Origin: Cryptomeria japonica
Taxonomy: Eukaryota > Streptophyta > Pinopsida > Cupressales > Cupressaceae
NCBI RefSeq assembly: GCF_030272615.1
Contig: NC_081414.1
Location: forward strand, 2,357,501-2,421,500
Direction: 5' to 3'
Length of the DNA stretch: 64,000 nt
Shown here: in pieces, positions 35,965-50,284 of the stretch
How the letters are laid out: every line of letters starts with the position of its first letter
Numbering within the stretch: position 1 is the stretch's first letter
The notes under the pieces: generated by a model
What the model was told of the DNA's origin: nothing
Databases searched by the model: none
Seen by the model: only the letters and a program-made list of their open reading frames with translations
Position numbers and translations under genes: made by a program

Positions 35965-37700
35965 TGAACACACCATGAGACTAAAAGGGGGGTGAATCAG
36001 TTCGGACATTAAATTATTTTACTTCTGACCTATAAATTTTAAATCATAATTAACGCATTACTGTAGTTATGAACATGAAAGTACAAAGCACAATGAGCAC
36101 ATGAACACCATATTTAGGTGGAAAACCCTAAACAGGGGAAAACCATGATGAGAATTACACTCACAATATGAATAACTAATTACAATGTTTTAGGCTCAAG
36201 GTTGAGGAGCTCATTGCACCTAATAGGACCTGCAAGACTAAGGCGCGCAACCTTAGGGAAAGATACAAATATATGTACAAGCTTCCAAAAGGAGCACACC
36301 TTCTTCTGACAGGTACACGAAATAGATGAATTGAAATGAACATGAGATCTCTTGATCATGAAATTATCCTTGAACCACTATGTCAAGGAACCAATATCAT
36401 GGAAAACACATCTAACATCCACCACTATCTCAAAACATTGTCACACTAAAGATATCATCATCAAAGCTCTTCACAAACTTTCACACCAAATCTTCTTGTA
36501 TTACATAAATTCACACACATTCCATGCCTCAACTCATACAATTACACATCTATATATACAAGATATTTCACTAAAGCTCTCAACTAGGTTGGCCACAAAC
36601 AAAATGTATAATATTACATAAATTCGGCTACTCAGACCAATAATATCAATGATGGTCTACTTCAGCAGATAAAGGGGACCAAAAACACATCACAACACAT
36701 CCTCCAAAGTCAATTCCAATGAACCACACTTGGTAGAACATCCAACAAATTCAACTCCAAATGAAACGTATAGATAAGCAATAAAACATGTTGACCAGTT
36801 GACCCAAAAATATCAAATACAAAATGCATACTACAGATCTACACACACCATGATAAGACCCATATCAACATCCAAACTCAACCTCTAATGCATATCTAGA
36901 CCAAAAGAGTATGATCCAGATAAAATACACCACCTCAAATAGCCATAAACCAAACTAACTGACAACATTCAAATCAAAACAACATAACTTCACTTGCCAA
37001 TTAAACCAACAACAAAAAACTGAACTAGATCATTGCACAAACCAAATGAACATGTCCTCCAAACTACAACACTTGAATCCACATATCAGAGAACCACTTT
37101 AGAAGCATTCTCTAGACTAGTTCGAATAGACACCTCACTGTCAAAAACAACAACCAACCAACTCTACCATCTAACCAACAAAGGACTTGTAAACATGATA
37201 GTGCAACATACAAAAGTTATAAACATTATATCTAGAACCACAATCCATAATATTCACAATCCAGAGGAATGAAAAGTATTCTTCCACTAGGACATTAAAA
37301 ATGTTTTCCCGCACATAAATATTGTTTCTAGCACATTGAATCTTACAATACACTAGTCTTTCGAAAAACACCTCAACATAACCATCAGAACACACAACAA
37401 CCTTAGAACACTCGCTTCTGGACCATCCACAACTCGTAGTGACATCAATGACAACACAAATCAACAACTCAAGTTTCCAACATAAACGTGGAATAAGATG
37501 CCGTGAAATTAAAAATAAAATAGGATCTAAATAAGCTTGAAATGACATAGAAGAAGGCATACTAAAGCAAGGACCCAAAAAAGTTGTGAGATTGTAAGGG
37601 GTTACAATTTATGAAACTACGCCTTGTTTATTTGTAAGAATCTTACCATCTATCAGGAACTATTGCAACTTTATGTGATGTTCATGTTTAATATTAGTTA
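35965..37700 (-). repeat. Copia 5' LTR, minus strand (far end uncertain)
   Basis: Starts at TGAACACACCATGAG in plus orientation. On the minus strand the LTR end has CTGATTCACCCCCC, as in the other copia LTRs here. The outer end is not defined because no second LTR is present. Sequence out to about 37.7 kb is A/C-rich, has no gene and is assigned to the LTR only tentatively. Confidence 0.5.
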
Positions 37701-38560
37701 GGGGAATCCACCTAGGTTAGCAGAGCTTAAAGTGCAATGAGAATTTAACTTTAAAGTGAGTTCTTTATTTATTGGCCAACCTCCTAGTATCCTTGTGAAT
37801 AAGAATGCCATGGATTTAGGAAATATGGAGTAATAAATAATATTAAATATAATGCAGAATAAATGACAAAAATAACAATCCATAATAACACATATATTTA
37901 TGTGGTTCACCCAATGTGGGCTACATCCATAGAGTAATAGACGCCCAGTTTCCTTTTATTATCCAGTGAAGAGAAAATTATATATGATGATATTTCACAT
38001 TACATGACCACTTATTTATCAATCCCTTTTTGGTGATTTACAAAGTCACCAAAAAATAAGCTCAACAACATGATCACTCACCACATATCAACAAAGAAGT
38101 GGTTGATCTTTAGAGGAAATTGGGCAATCAATTAGAGGAACAAACATGTGGACATTCTATATACAACAAAACAAATAATTAACTAAAACTTATTATTAGC
38201 TAGAACTAATGATGTTGATGAGTGCTCCATGATTTATAGGAAGTTTGTAATCTCGACCTCCAATAGCATGTTGCAAAAATTATTTTCTAGGATAAAATGA
38301 CAACTCAAATTCTAGTAAAAAATTATTTTCATATTTTACTTCAAAATAATATTAGATATCTCTTATCTATATTTAACTATATGCAACACAATGATGATAA
38401 AAATACATGATATGACATGAAAATGAGGTATGAAGGTGGTTATTAAGGTATATGAACAAATGCTAAAATATTGGATGAAATATAAAGTAAATTTCTCTCA
38501 CCACAAGGCTTGATACAATTCAATTGGTGTTAACAATCATAGCTTGAAACAAAGTTAGAA
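37701..38560. other. Probable old LTR or non-coding repeat
   Basis: Contains TTATGTGGTTCACCCAATGTGGG near 37895, a phrase typical of copia-type LTR ends, but no second copy is present. No coding region. Confidence 0.35.
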
Positions 38561-38570
38561 AGTTTATCAA

Positions 38571-38701
38571 TTGGATGTCAAAACAACATTCTTGAATGGT
38601 TTTCTAGAAGAAGAGGTCTATGTACAACAACCACTAGCGTATGAAATAAGAGGACACAAAGACAAGGTTTGTAAGTTGAAGAAGACTCTTTATGGACTAA
38701 A
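38571..38701 (+). pseudogene. Copia reverse transcriptase scrap
   Basis: [20 protein letters not shown] and [13 protein letters not shown] are the conserved copia reverse transcriptase segment around the first catalytic region. Sequence on either side does not continue the domain, apart from a repeated 31-bp piece at 38809. Confidence 0.85.
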
Positions 38702-38839
38702 GGGGAAATGCAATGCAAAATGCAAAATGCAAAATGCGTCAAGGCGGGTGCTAAACTAGGTGTGAAATTGTACCATCCTAGCAAGTGCGTACAATTTACG
38801 ACGCTAGAGTAAGTTGAAGAAGACTCTTTATGGACTAAA
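38671..38839 (+). repeat. 31-bp direct repeat around a 107-bp filler
   Basis: The 31 bases at 38671-38701 recur exactly at 38809-38839. The filler between them begins with AATGCAAA repeats. After the second copy the reverse transcriptase sequence resumes briefly (ACAAGCAC). This looks like a repair event with template switching. Confidence 0.85.
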
Positions 38840-39077
38840 ACAAGCACATATATCATATTATAGGGTATGTGCACCAAGTTGTGGTACCAAAAGAGGGTCT
38901 TAAGATGCCACTTTTTTTTTCTTCTGAAATCAGCAAAGTCTGAACTTCAACAAAAAATTGAACATAGTTACACTCCAAATTAGAAGATGCAACAAGAACA
39001 AAAGTTAGAGTGCTTCGAGTCTACTTTCTAAACTACTAATTTGTTTTGAAAATGGTGGAGATTAAGGGCTTAAAAAA

Positions 39078-39143
39078 GGGGGGCCACAAAAAGTGGTCCT
39101 TTTTTTATGCAAAAACATAACATAGCATATGTTGTGGCCCCCC
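39078..39143. repeat. 12-bp inverted repeat
   Basis: GGGGGGCCACAA at 39078-39089 pairs with TTGTGGCCCCCC at 39132-39143, with a 42-base AT-rich loop. No associated gene. Confidence 0.75.
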
Positions 39144-39683
39144 TAAAATGTTAACTTTTTTTTTTGAATTTTTGAAATCACTTCGGTGAGAAATTAGCTA
39201 ACACCTTGTAGTTTATGCCGGATTTTTCAGTTAATTTTTTAATGAGTATATGATTTTTTACTAACTTTCGAAGTGGACACATCCTGAAAAAAAAAAAATT
39301 GAGCTCACTCCCCCCTAAAATTATTGAAAACTAATCAAAAATTAAAACTTTTTTTTAAATGTGTAGAATGGAGCCTAGTTTCTAAAAATGTAAGTTTTTT
39401 TCAAAATTTGATGAACGTGTAAAAAACTATAGACAAAATAGTGCATGTTGGTTTTTGACCAAAAACGGACACACTAACAAAAGAGATTATAGATGAAAGC
39501 CTTAACGAAATCAAAATGTGAAAAAAATTACATGCTTGGATAGATAAGAGAGAGCTTGAAGTTGCTATGGTGAATTTTTTAGTTTCATTGAACAAGTGCA
39601 AACATGATGGAGAGCACGGCCAAAAATATGTGAAATTTTCTAATCTTCTGATAAAATCACGTCACGGGCCTAAAATGGTCGTC

Positions 39684-39730
39684 CAACCCTTTGGGTTGGA
39701 TGCCCAAGTACAATCCAACCCAAAGGGTTG
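39684..39730. repeat. Perfect 17-bp hairpin
   Basis: Arms 39684-39700 (CAACCCTTTGGGTTGGA) and 39714-39730 with a 13-base loop. The arm itself contains the palindrome CCCTTTGGG, so cruciforms of two sizes are possible. Confidence 0.85.
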
Positions 39731-39896
39731 ATGGTTTCCAAAAAAAAACATTTGGCAAGCACCAAATTTTAAAAAATAATTTTCTAAATTTGGCGAGCGC
39801 CAAATTTGGTGTGCACCAAATGCTTTGCATTATCCAATTTTTCAACTTGGCACATTTTTTAACTTGGGTACAAGTTATACCCACCCTAGTAGGAGA

Positions 39897-39947
39897 ATAT
39901 ATACATGAAATATAACATATTCTTTAAGTTATATTTCATGTATATAT
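39897..39947. repeat. Perfect 20-bp hairpin
   Basis: Arms 39897-39916 (ATATATACATGAAATATAAC) and 39928-39947 with an 11-base loop. It lies 170 bases after the 17-bp hairpin. Between them are further palindromic pieces such as TTTGGCGAGCGCCAAA. Confidence 0.88.
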
Positions 39948-40059
39948 TGGCAAGATGTTTGAGAGTGGTTTCAGCTCTATAGGAGTTATAATGTAGATTC
40001 TAGTTTTTAGAGGATCATATAAAATTTCAGACAATCAAATTTTAGTAATCAGCATGCTC

Positions 40060-40780
40060 CTATAAGCATTCTTTATCTCTATATATCACTCTCTTTATCT
40101 TCCCAAACTCTAGACCTATCTCTCGCCCTCTCTTGTCTCGATCACTTCTCTATCCGCTCTCTAGGTATATCCCACCCTCTCTACCTTTCATTACTTCCTT
40201 AACCCCATTTCTATCCTTGACTCCTTCCCTTTCTCTTCTTCTCTATCATTATCTTATTATTTCTTTCCCCTCCCTCCCTATTCACCTCAATACCTTTCCC
40301 TCCCTATATTATTACCCACCTCTCTCTCCTCCTCTAGTTTTCTCACCTATCTAATTGTCCACCCTCTTGTTCTCTCCCTCTATCTCCATCTTTCTCTCCC
40401 TTCCCCCTTACCCCTATCCATTTATGAACCTCTTTTATTTCTCTCTCTAGACCTATCTATCTCCTCATTCCCTAGTTCTTTGACTCCCTCCATATCTACC
40501 TCTCCATCCATGCCCTCTTACTCTTTTATATCCTCTTTTATCTATTCCTCTCCATTGTCTAGGTCGTCACCTCTCCCTCCTACTTTCTCTCTCTCCCTCT
40601 CTCAAATTTCTAGGTTTCTCCCTCATTCTGTCTCCACCTCTACATCTCTACATCCATGTCTCATTAGGAACCTATCTCTATACCCCTCTATCCATATCTC
40701 CCCTCTCTCCCAACTAGGTATTTAACCTCTTTATCACCCTCTATCTATTCCTGAGCTCTAGTTCTCTCCCTTCCTCTCCA

Positions 40781-40876
<96 letters not shown>

Positions 40877-41540
40877 ACATCTTACCCATCTCCCTTTATG
40901 AATTCTCTCCTTCTTTTATCTCTCCCGACACCTCTTTATCTCCCATAAACTCTAGACATACTACTCTCCCTCTCTTCTCTCTACCCTCTCTAGGTCTCTC
41001 CTATACTCTCTCCCTCTCTCTCTCTCTCTCACCTTCCCTCCTTATCTCCATATATATCCTTCCCTCCCTCCATCTCTATTCTCCTCCTATTGTTTCTCTC
41101 CATACTATCTTTGTTCTCTTCATCACTACCTGCCCCTCTTGATCTCTCTCTCCATACATATTTTTCTCCTTCCCTCCATCTTTACCTCTCTACCACTCCC
41201 TCTTTGTATCATTACCCACCTCTCTCACCCCCTCTATATCCCTCACCTCTATCTTTCCACCCTTGGTCTCTCATCTCTCTCTTCCTAGCCTCTAGATCAC
41301 TCAGCTCTATATCTCTATCTTCTCTAATCCTTTCCTCTTCACCTCCTTACCCCTCTTTCTCTCTTTGTGAACTTATATATCTTATTTTATTCTCTCTCTC
41401 CCTCACCTATCTACCTCTTCCCTCTCTCTATCCCAATCACTCCCTACCCACCTCTCCCTCTCTTCTTAGCTCTCTCTCTCTCTCTCTATTATTCCCTCTC
41501 TCACCTTCTCTCTCCCTCCCCTCTATAAGTCATCACCTCT
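40060..41540. repeat. Pyrimidine-rich (C/T) domain with (CT)43
   Basis: The plus strand is almost only C and T with interspersed A (CTCTCCCTCC, ACCTCTCTAC). A pure (CT)n run lies at 40786-40872. Reading frames here are Leu/Ser/Pro artefacts. Long polypyrimidine tracts can form triplex DNA. Confidence 0.9.
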
Positions 41541-44035
41541 CCCTCCCCTTAGGATCCCATATGACCCCTAATGACACCATATGACCCCTTAGGACACTAT
41601 ATAACCCCTCAAGACACCATATGATCCATTTTAACATCATAGTACATGACATGACCCCTTAGGACACCATATGACCCCTTAGGACAATATGACCTCTTAA
41701 GGGGTCATATGGTGTTCTAACACATGTGTGGACCCTTAGGAGCCCATATGACTCCTCAGGACGCCATATGGTATATGACTCCTCAAGACACCATAAGGCC
41801 ATTTTTAACATCCGAGTATGTACGACATGACCCCTTAGGACACCATATGACCCCTTAGGACAATATGATGTCCTAAGGGGTCATATGGTGTCTTAACACA
41901 TGTATGGCCCTTTAGGACCCCATATGACCCCTAATGACACCATATGACCCCTTAGTACCCCATATGTCCCCTAACAACACCATATGACCCCTTTGGGCCA
42001 AATAATGTTTTAATGGGTCATATGGTGTCCTAAGGGGTCATATAGTGTTCTAACATATTTGTGGCCCCTTAGGACCACATATGACCCCTTAGGACCATAT
42101 GATGTCCTAATGAGTCATACGGTGTCCTAAGGGGTCATATGGTGTTCTAACACATTTGTGACCCCTTAGGACCATATGATGTCCTAATGGGGCATATTGT
42201 GTCCTAAGGGGTCATATGGTGTTCTAACACATGTGTGGCCCCTTAGGACCCCAAATGACCCCTAACAACACCATATGACCCCTTAGGACACCATATGACC
42301 TCTAACAACACCATATGACCCCTTAGGATACTATATGACCCTCAGCACACCATATGATCCCATACGACCCCATATGACCCCTCAAGACACCATATGACTC
42401 CTTAAGACATCATATGACCCTTAGGAAACCATATGATCCATTTTAAAATCTTAGTAAACAACATGACCCCTTAGGACACCATATGACCACTTAGGACACC
42501 ATATGAACCCTTAGGACCACATGATGGTCCTAAGGGGTTGTATGGTGTTCTAACACATGTGTGGCCCCTTAGGACCCCATATGACCCCTAACAACACTGT
42601 ATGACACCTCAGGACACCATATGGACCCTTCTAACATCCTATTACATGACATGACCCCTTAGGACACCATATGACCCCTTTAAACATCCCAGTACATGAC
42701 ATTTTCCCTTAGGACACCATATGACCCCTTAGGACAACATGCTTTCCTAAGGGTTTATATGGTGTTCTAACACATGAGTGGCCCCTTGGGACCCCAAATG
42801 ACCCCTAACAACACCATATGACCCCTTAGAACACCATATGACCTCGAACAACACCATATGACCCCTTAGGACACTATATGACCCTTAGGGCACCATATGA
42901 CCACTTAGGACCTCATATGACCCCTCAGGACACCATATGACCCCTTAGGACACCATATGACCCCGTAGGACATCATGTGGTCCTAAGGGGTCATCTGGTG
43001 TCATATGGGATTATATGGTGTCCTAAGGGGTCATATGGTGTTCTAACACATGTGTGGCCCCTTAGGACCCCAAACAAACTCTGACGACACCATATGACCC
43101 CTTAGGACACCATATGACCTCTAACGACACCGTATGATGCCTTAGGACACTATATGACCCTCGGAACACCATATGACCCCTTAGGACCCCATATGATCAG
43201 TTAGGACCCCATATTACCCCTCATAACACAATATGACCCATTTTAACATCCTAGTACATGACATGACCCCTTAGGACACCCTATGACCCCATAAGACCAC
43301 ATAATGTTCTAAGGGGTCATATGGTGTTGTTAGAGTTAATATGGGATCCTAAGGGGCCACACATGTGTTAAAACACCATATGAACCCTTAGGACACCATA
43401 TGACCCCTTAGGACATCATGTCATCCTAAGGGGTCATATGGTGTCCTAAGGGATCATATGGTGTCCTAAGGGGTCATATGGCTCCCTAAGGGATCATATG
43501 GTGCCCTAAGGGGTCATATGGTGTTCTAAAATATTGTGGCCCCTTAAGACCCCATATGACCCCTAACACCATATGACCCCTTAGGACCAAATGATATCCT
43601 AATGGGTCATATGGTGTTCTAAGGGGTCATATGGTGTTTTGACACGTGTGGCCCCTTAGGACCTCGTATGACCCCTAAAAACACCATATGACCCCTTAGG
43701 ACACCATATGACCCCTTAGGACCATATGATGTCCTAATAGGTCATATGTTGTTCTAAAGGGTCATATGATGTCCTAAATGGTCATATGATGTCCTAATGG
43801 GTCATATGGTGTCCTAAAGGGTCATATGTGTAGCCCCCGAGGACCCCAAATGACCCCTAACGACACCATATGACCCCTTAGGACACCATATGGCCTCTAA
43901 AGACAACATATGACCCCTTGGGACACTATATGATCTGGGACACTATATGATTCTCATGACACCATATGACCCCTCAGGATACCATATGACCCCTTAGGAC
44001 ACTATATGACCCCTTAAAACATTATATGACCCATT
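41540..44035. repeat. 20-bp minisatellite array in both orientations
   Basis: About 2.5 kb is built from variants of ACACCATATGACCCCTTAGG and its reverse complement. Orientation switches repeatedly, often at CACATGTG or at the phrase AGGACAATATGATGTCCT. The joint phrase GGTGTTCTAACACATGTGTGG recurs about ten times and marks a higher-order unit of variable length. A perfect 24-bp stem with a 6-base loop lies at 41839-41862/41869-41892. No coding potential. The array sits between two copies of the same pyrimidine-rich block. Confidence 0.93.
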
Positions 44036-44500
44036 TTAACATTTCTCTTCTCCTCCTATTATTTCTCTCCACTGTCTCTTTGTTCTCTTCATCACTACCT
44101 CTTCTTCCCAATCTCTCTCTCCATACCTATGTGTCTCCTTGCCTCCTTCTTTACCTCTCTACCTCTCCATCTAGGTCTAATTACCCACTTGTCTCTCCCC
44201 CTCCATCTCTCTCATCTCTATATTTCCACCCTAGTTTCTCACCTCTCTCTTCCTAGGCTCTAGATCTCTCACCTCTACATCTCTCTCCTCTATAATTCTT
44301 TCCTCTCTACCTCCTTACCCCTCTTTCTCTCTTATTTTCCTCTCTCTCTCCCTTACCTATCTACCTCTTCCCTCTCTTGGTCTCTCAGTCTCTCCCTACC
44401 CACCTCTCCCTCTTTTCTTATCTCTCTCTTTCTCTTCATTCTTCCCTCTCTCCTTTTCTCTCTCCCTTCCTTCTCTGTTCATCACCTCTCCCTCCCTTGT
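44036..44500. repeat. Second copy of pyrimidine-rich block
   Basis: Matches about 41085-41540 in order and phrase, for example CTTTGTTCTCTTCATCACTA and TACCTATCTACCTCTTCCC-like text in both, and ends at CACCTCTCCCTCCC in both. The offset is about 2.95 kb. Confidence 0.85.
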
Positions 44501-44698
44501 ACATGATTTAGATAATAGGTTGTAGAATATAAGGTTTAGGGTATAGGTACATGATTGATGGTGCACAGTTTAGGGCACATAGGGTTGAGGGTATCGATTG
44601 TATTGATATTTCTTTCTATCTCTCCATCTTCCTCTCTCTCTCTCTCACATATCTCTCCCCTCTCTATGTTTCTCTCCCTTTCTTCCTCTCTCCATCTC

Positions 44699-46033
<1,335 letters not shown>

Positions 46034-46050
46034 ATCTGCCCTTTTGACAT
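46034..46050 (-). promoter_or_regulatory. Polypurine tract of the pol-less element
   Basis: On the minus strand CAAAAGGGCAGAT directly precedes the 3' LTR. It is short and interrupted by a C but in the right place. Confidence 0.7.
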
Positions 46051-46366
46051 TAGTTGAGATGTTTGACAAAAACTACTTTCAGAGTTATAACTCAATAACC
46101 TATATACTTGCAAAATTTGACTATGCTGACAATATATACAATAGTCAATAATATAATATATCTAGATATACTCCCCTTATCAATATACTGTACAAAACTC
46201 TGATTTTGCATGCTTGGTGTTCTGTTCTATGTGCTTTTCTTACTGTACTGTATACTTCTCGGTGCACTGCTCTTGGATACTCTGCTTGCTCTGCTCGGTA
46301 TACTCCCCCTGTATACTATACTCCTCCAATACTGTATTACTCCCCCTTTTTGACAAACATCAAAAC

Positions 46367-49300
46367 TTAATTACCATTCGAGGGTGGTAACTGATCAAAA
46401 ATGGATTTGTACTTGGTCTGGGCTTCGGTGAGAGCGACAGAGAGTGCATTTTTTACACTGTCCATTAAAGAATTATGTGCTTGAATATCAGCCAATAATG
46501 ATATTAAGCCATCTAGAGTGCTTCCCTCTTGTGTAGTAGATAGGGAGGTGGCTCGGTTGATCTGTTCTTGGACGGATGAAAGATGAGGAAGGAATAATGT
46601 CTGTAGTGTCAATATATCCATCCTGATCTTGTGTTCTTCATTTCTTAAGTCCAATTGTTGAGCCATGAGCTGTTGTAGATTTGTATAAAAATTCTGAACT
46701 GAATTTGACTCTGTGGTCAACTTATTTGAGAGATCGGTGATCTCTTTCTCAATTGCCTCTGTTTTATTCTTAATGTCTTTAATGAATAAAGAAAATGTGC
46801 AGAGTTTCTGAAATAAATAAAGAATGTGCTTGAGTTGAGGAGTCAACTCAGCAATAAATTTGACAAGTTTAACTTTGCCAATAGCTATAGCTTTCTGTAC
46901 CTCTTCTGTCATTTTTGCAGTGAGCTCTTTGTCTTTTAGCTTGCTCAAATACTCTGATGCATCTACTCCAGATGTCTCTATTTTTGTTAGGAGTTCATCC
47001 AGTTGAATGTGGATGGCTACATCAGTGGATATTGTAGCTTCAGGCAGCATATCTATTAAGAGTGCTTTTACCTTCTGAAGTACTTTCTTTTTCTTTTGAA
47101 TGGCCATTTGCTTCTCTTGTTCGGCCTTTGCTTTGCATAGTTCACCAAAATCAATGATTGCTTGCCCCTTTAATTTTGATATATCTACATTGGGCAACAC
47201 TATCGGTTTTGACAAATCAACTTTAAAACTATGCTTTTTCATCTTCTTTTCTTTACCTTTCACCGATGGAACTAAGACAAGGGCTTGTGAGGCTTGATGA
47301 CCCTTGGTAGGTTGCTTGATAGAGGCAACACTTTGATTGGTTTCTTTAGCCTCTATAGAGTCCTTTGGTGTCTCGGTACTCGGTGTCTTAGTTTCAACAT
47401 TCTCAGTGTTAAAAGGTGCTTGAGATGTCTGTCCTTGAGTAGTACCTTCTCCTGTTGTAGACTTGTGACCTTTGGTGCCTTGCTCCATATCATGAGGGGT
47501 TTCGGTTGAGACAGGTTGCTTGACCGGTGGATAAGGCTGAACTTGTTCCAAGACTAATTCACTAGATACAAGTTTTGCATATGCATTGCCTTCTATCATT
47601 TCCTATTCTGATGCCTCTGTATCCATGACATCTTCATCTATTTGAATGGTGTCAGCAGGGTCTTTCGCAGTAACATCAGGATCTTGTTGGGTGACATCAA
47701 CAATTTCAACTGTAGCTTGCTCACTGACATCCTTGATTTTAAAGATTTCTTACCACTTTGCTTTTGTCTCATTTTCAACTTCAATGTATAGCCCATTCAT
47801 CAGTTTTAAGGCTCTCTGTTTGACAAGAAACTTTGAATTGTAAGTTGTCAGATGTTTCTTTATTTCAGCTACTGACATCTCAGGAAAGAGATGAACCAGA
47901 CTTCTCTCTCTGATCTGTTTCTCCGAGTCCATTGCATACTTCCACCTATTATCAATATGCAAGTAAAGTTCATTTGGAAGTGACTTAGCTAGTTCCAATG
48001 GAGCTAACCAGAATTTTAGAAGTGTGCAGATGACAACTTCTTCAATTTGTCTATTCTCATCATTATTCCTGGTTTCATACTTGACATATCTAAATGATCC
48101 AAATCCTCCATACTCTTTCAGATTAGCACAAAAGTTTTCAACACTATGTATATTTACCTTCTTTCTCTTAACAATTTGGAATTTGCTTGCATCCTCTAAT
48201 TCGGTATCACTAGACTCTTTTGCCAAAATGAGTCTTTGAGTAGATTTCTTGTATGTCTTTGCTACCTTGGGAGCAGTAACACTTTTTGTTTTCTTACTCG
48301 GTGAGGCTGTAGATGCTCTTGTGTTAGGTCGCTTTGTAGGTGGAGTCGGTGAGGCCTTTGATGTGTCCTGTTTCTTTCTCTTCAACACTTTTCCCTTAGG
48401 CAATTCAGTGCTTAGTGTTATTGCTGCCTCTTGGGCTTTAGATTCCTCTTCGGTAATGGCAATGGTGCCTTTGATAGGTGTAGAGGAAGAGTCTTCTCTG
48501 AATTTCTCTAACAATGCCTTTATCATTTTTGTTGCCTTTCTTGTAGCTTTGGGTACTACAATGCTCATCTTTACCTTTTCCTTTACTTCCTCATAGGTTC
48601 CATACCTTAGCTCAGTAGCATGCCTCAATAATGTGAGAAATGCTTCAATTTCTTGTTGTGTGATGTCAAAGTCAATCTCGTAACCCATTGGTGACAAAGA
48701 TTGAGTCCTTGATTCCACAAAATTCACATAACAGTAATCGGTGTCAACTTCAAAACATATATCATTTCTGTATTTCTCCACTAGCTGGGGTGGAATCCTA
48801 TATCTGTTATGCATTTTCTCCTGAAATTTATTGAAGTAGTCATCCATAATATTATTGAAATTATCACCTAACTTCTTGATGAAGTCATTTATCTGATGGG
48901 TGATTGGTTGGTGTAGTTCCCAAACAACTTTACCGACTAATGGAAAGAATTTTTCAAAATAGAAAAACATGCATACCAGTAATGATCCAAACTTTAGTGT
49001 ATTAGCCGAGTTGTTTTTCTTTGGCTTCCTGATGGTGTTCAGATTCTCAAACAGGTTCTTTAGCAACACCTCACATAGATCAATTTTCATTCCCTTTTTC
49101 ACAATTTTGTAGGCCAGGTCTACTACTGCATAGGGTACAATGTTTTCCCTTGCCAATTGGAAGAAACAGTAGCCCATTACTCTAATGGCAAATTTTAGTT
49201 CTTCATCTGTGACATTATTCAGTTTCAATCCTCTACAATCTGATTCCACTCCAGTTAAACTAATAAATTCCTTCTGTGATATCATCTTTTGGGCTCGGGC

Positions 49301-49729
49301 ATGATAATAAATGGGGTAACCGGTAATCAGATGAATGATCTCCTTTGTAATCTTAAATGGTTGTTCTTCTAGCCACATGAAATCATCATGAACTCTGCTC
49401 AGAACAAACTTAACCCACTGGGGTTTGAACACACGGGGATAGGTTAGGGCTTCAGTTAATCCCTTGATATTGATGTGTTCATACTTGCTATTCAATTTAC
49501 CATCTGTGCATAGTTCATCATAGGTATCTTTAATTTCAACATGATCGAGTTCTTCAACATGACATTGGGTGAAGAATCTCACATCTTCGACTAACAACAC
49601 TCTATCCGGGATGAGTGAAAAGGCGGTTTTGTCATCCGGTTCAGATGCAACTTTGGGAGTCAAAGAGTATTTTAGTGAGGGCTTCTCTACATTCTTGACA
49701 ACTATGGGATCTTGGATCTTGGGCACCAT
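46367..49729 (-). CDS. Large unknown protein of the pol-less element (1,120 codons, two stops)
   Basis: One minus-strand frame runs from ATG at 49729 to the stop at 46367. It is broken only by TAA at 47752-47750 and TAG at 47605-47603. Both stops fit Gln codons changed by C to T, so the intact form was about 1,120 residues. Residues about 90-330 form a globular region (YPRVFKPQWVKFVLSRVHDD, LITGYPIYYHARAQKM) that resembles, weakly, the plant transposon-associated domain found beside CACTA and gypsy genes. Residues about 445-500 are Lys/Pro/Ser-rich with a likely nuclear localisation signal (KVLKRKKQ, TKRPNTR, SPSKKTK). The C-terminal third, after Thr/Gln-rich linkers, is helical and probably coiled coil. 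No enzymatic motif is visible. Function unknown. Such a long frame in a non-autonomous element implies past selection. Confidence 0.7.
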
Positions 49730-49741
49730 TGTAGATTTCAA

Positions 49742-50284
49742 ATAAAAGCTAACAAGGAATCCTTAGGGTTTCAGGATTTTCAAATGACTGACGCTTTATA
49801 CTTAGCAGATAATGTCAACTAGATAAGATTGGTAAACCAGCATAACAATGCATTGAGATTGATGTAAATACCTTGAATTTGCTTTGTAGGAGGTTTGATC
49901 GCCTTGGATTTGCTTTGCTCTGCTCTCTCGAAAACTTGGTAAGTGTAAATGACCGCGAAAATTCTTTTAAGTACACCATATGCCTTATCGGGCTATGTGC
50001 GGGTTAGGTCAAAAACATTAAATACACTCGGTTCATCTTTAACCAATTTACTCTCCTTTTTCCATTTTAACCGAGTAACCAAACTTCCTTCATTTGCCGA
50101 CTAGACAAGTTTCCTGTATTCACCGACTTGACAGTTTTCCTGTATAGTGCTTCAAAAGACTTTGATATAATTTCAAACTTACTATTACATCTTAATTATG
50201 CAGATTTGAATTAAGTACATGATAAAATAGGAGCTGTTAAGATTTTAACCTTGAGAGAATGTAGTCCCTTCATACCTTTATTGA
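49742..50284 (-). other. Spacer between the two coding regions
   Basis: About 540 bases with no open frame of note. Several CCGAC/CTCGGT motifs occur. It could hold an intron or an internal promoter for the large frame, but neither can be shown from sequence. Confidence 0.4.

Noticed and set aside
40133-41584. Long Ser/Leu/Pro frames
   Set aside because: Artefact of polypyrimidine DNA with no domain or splice context.
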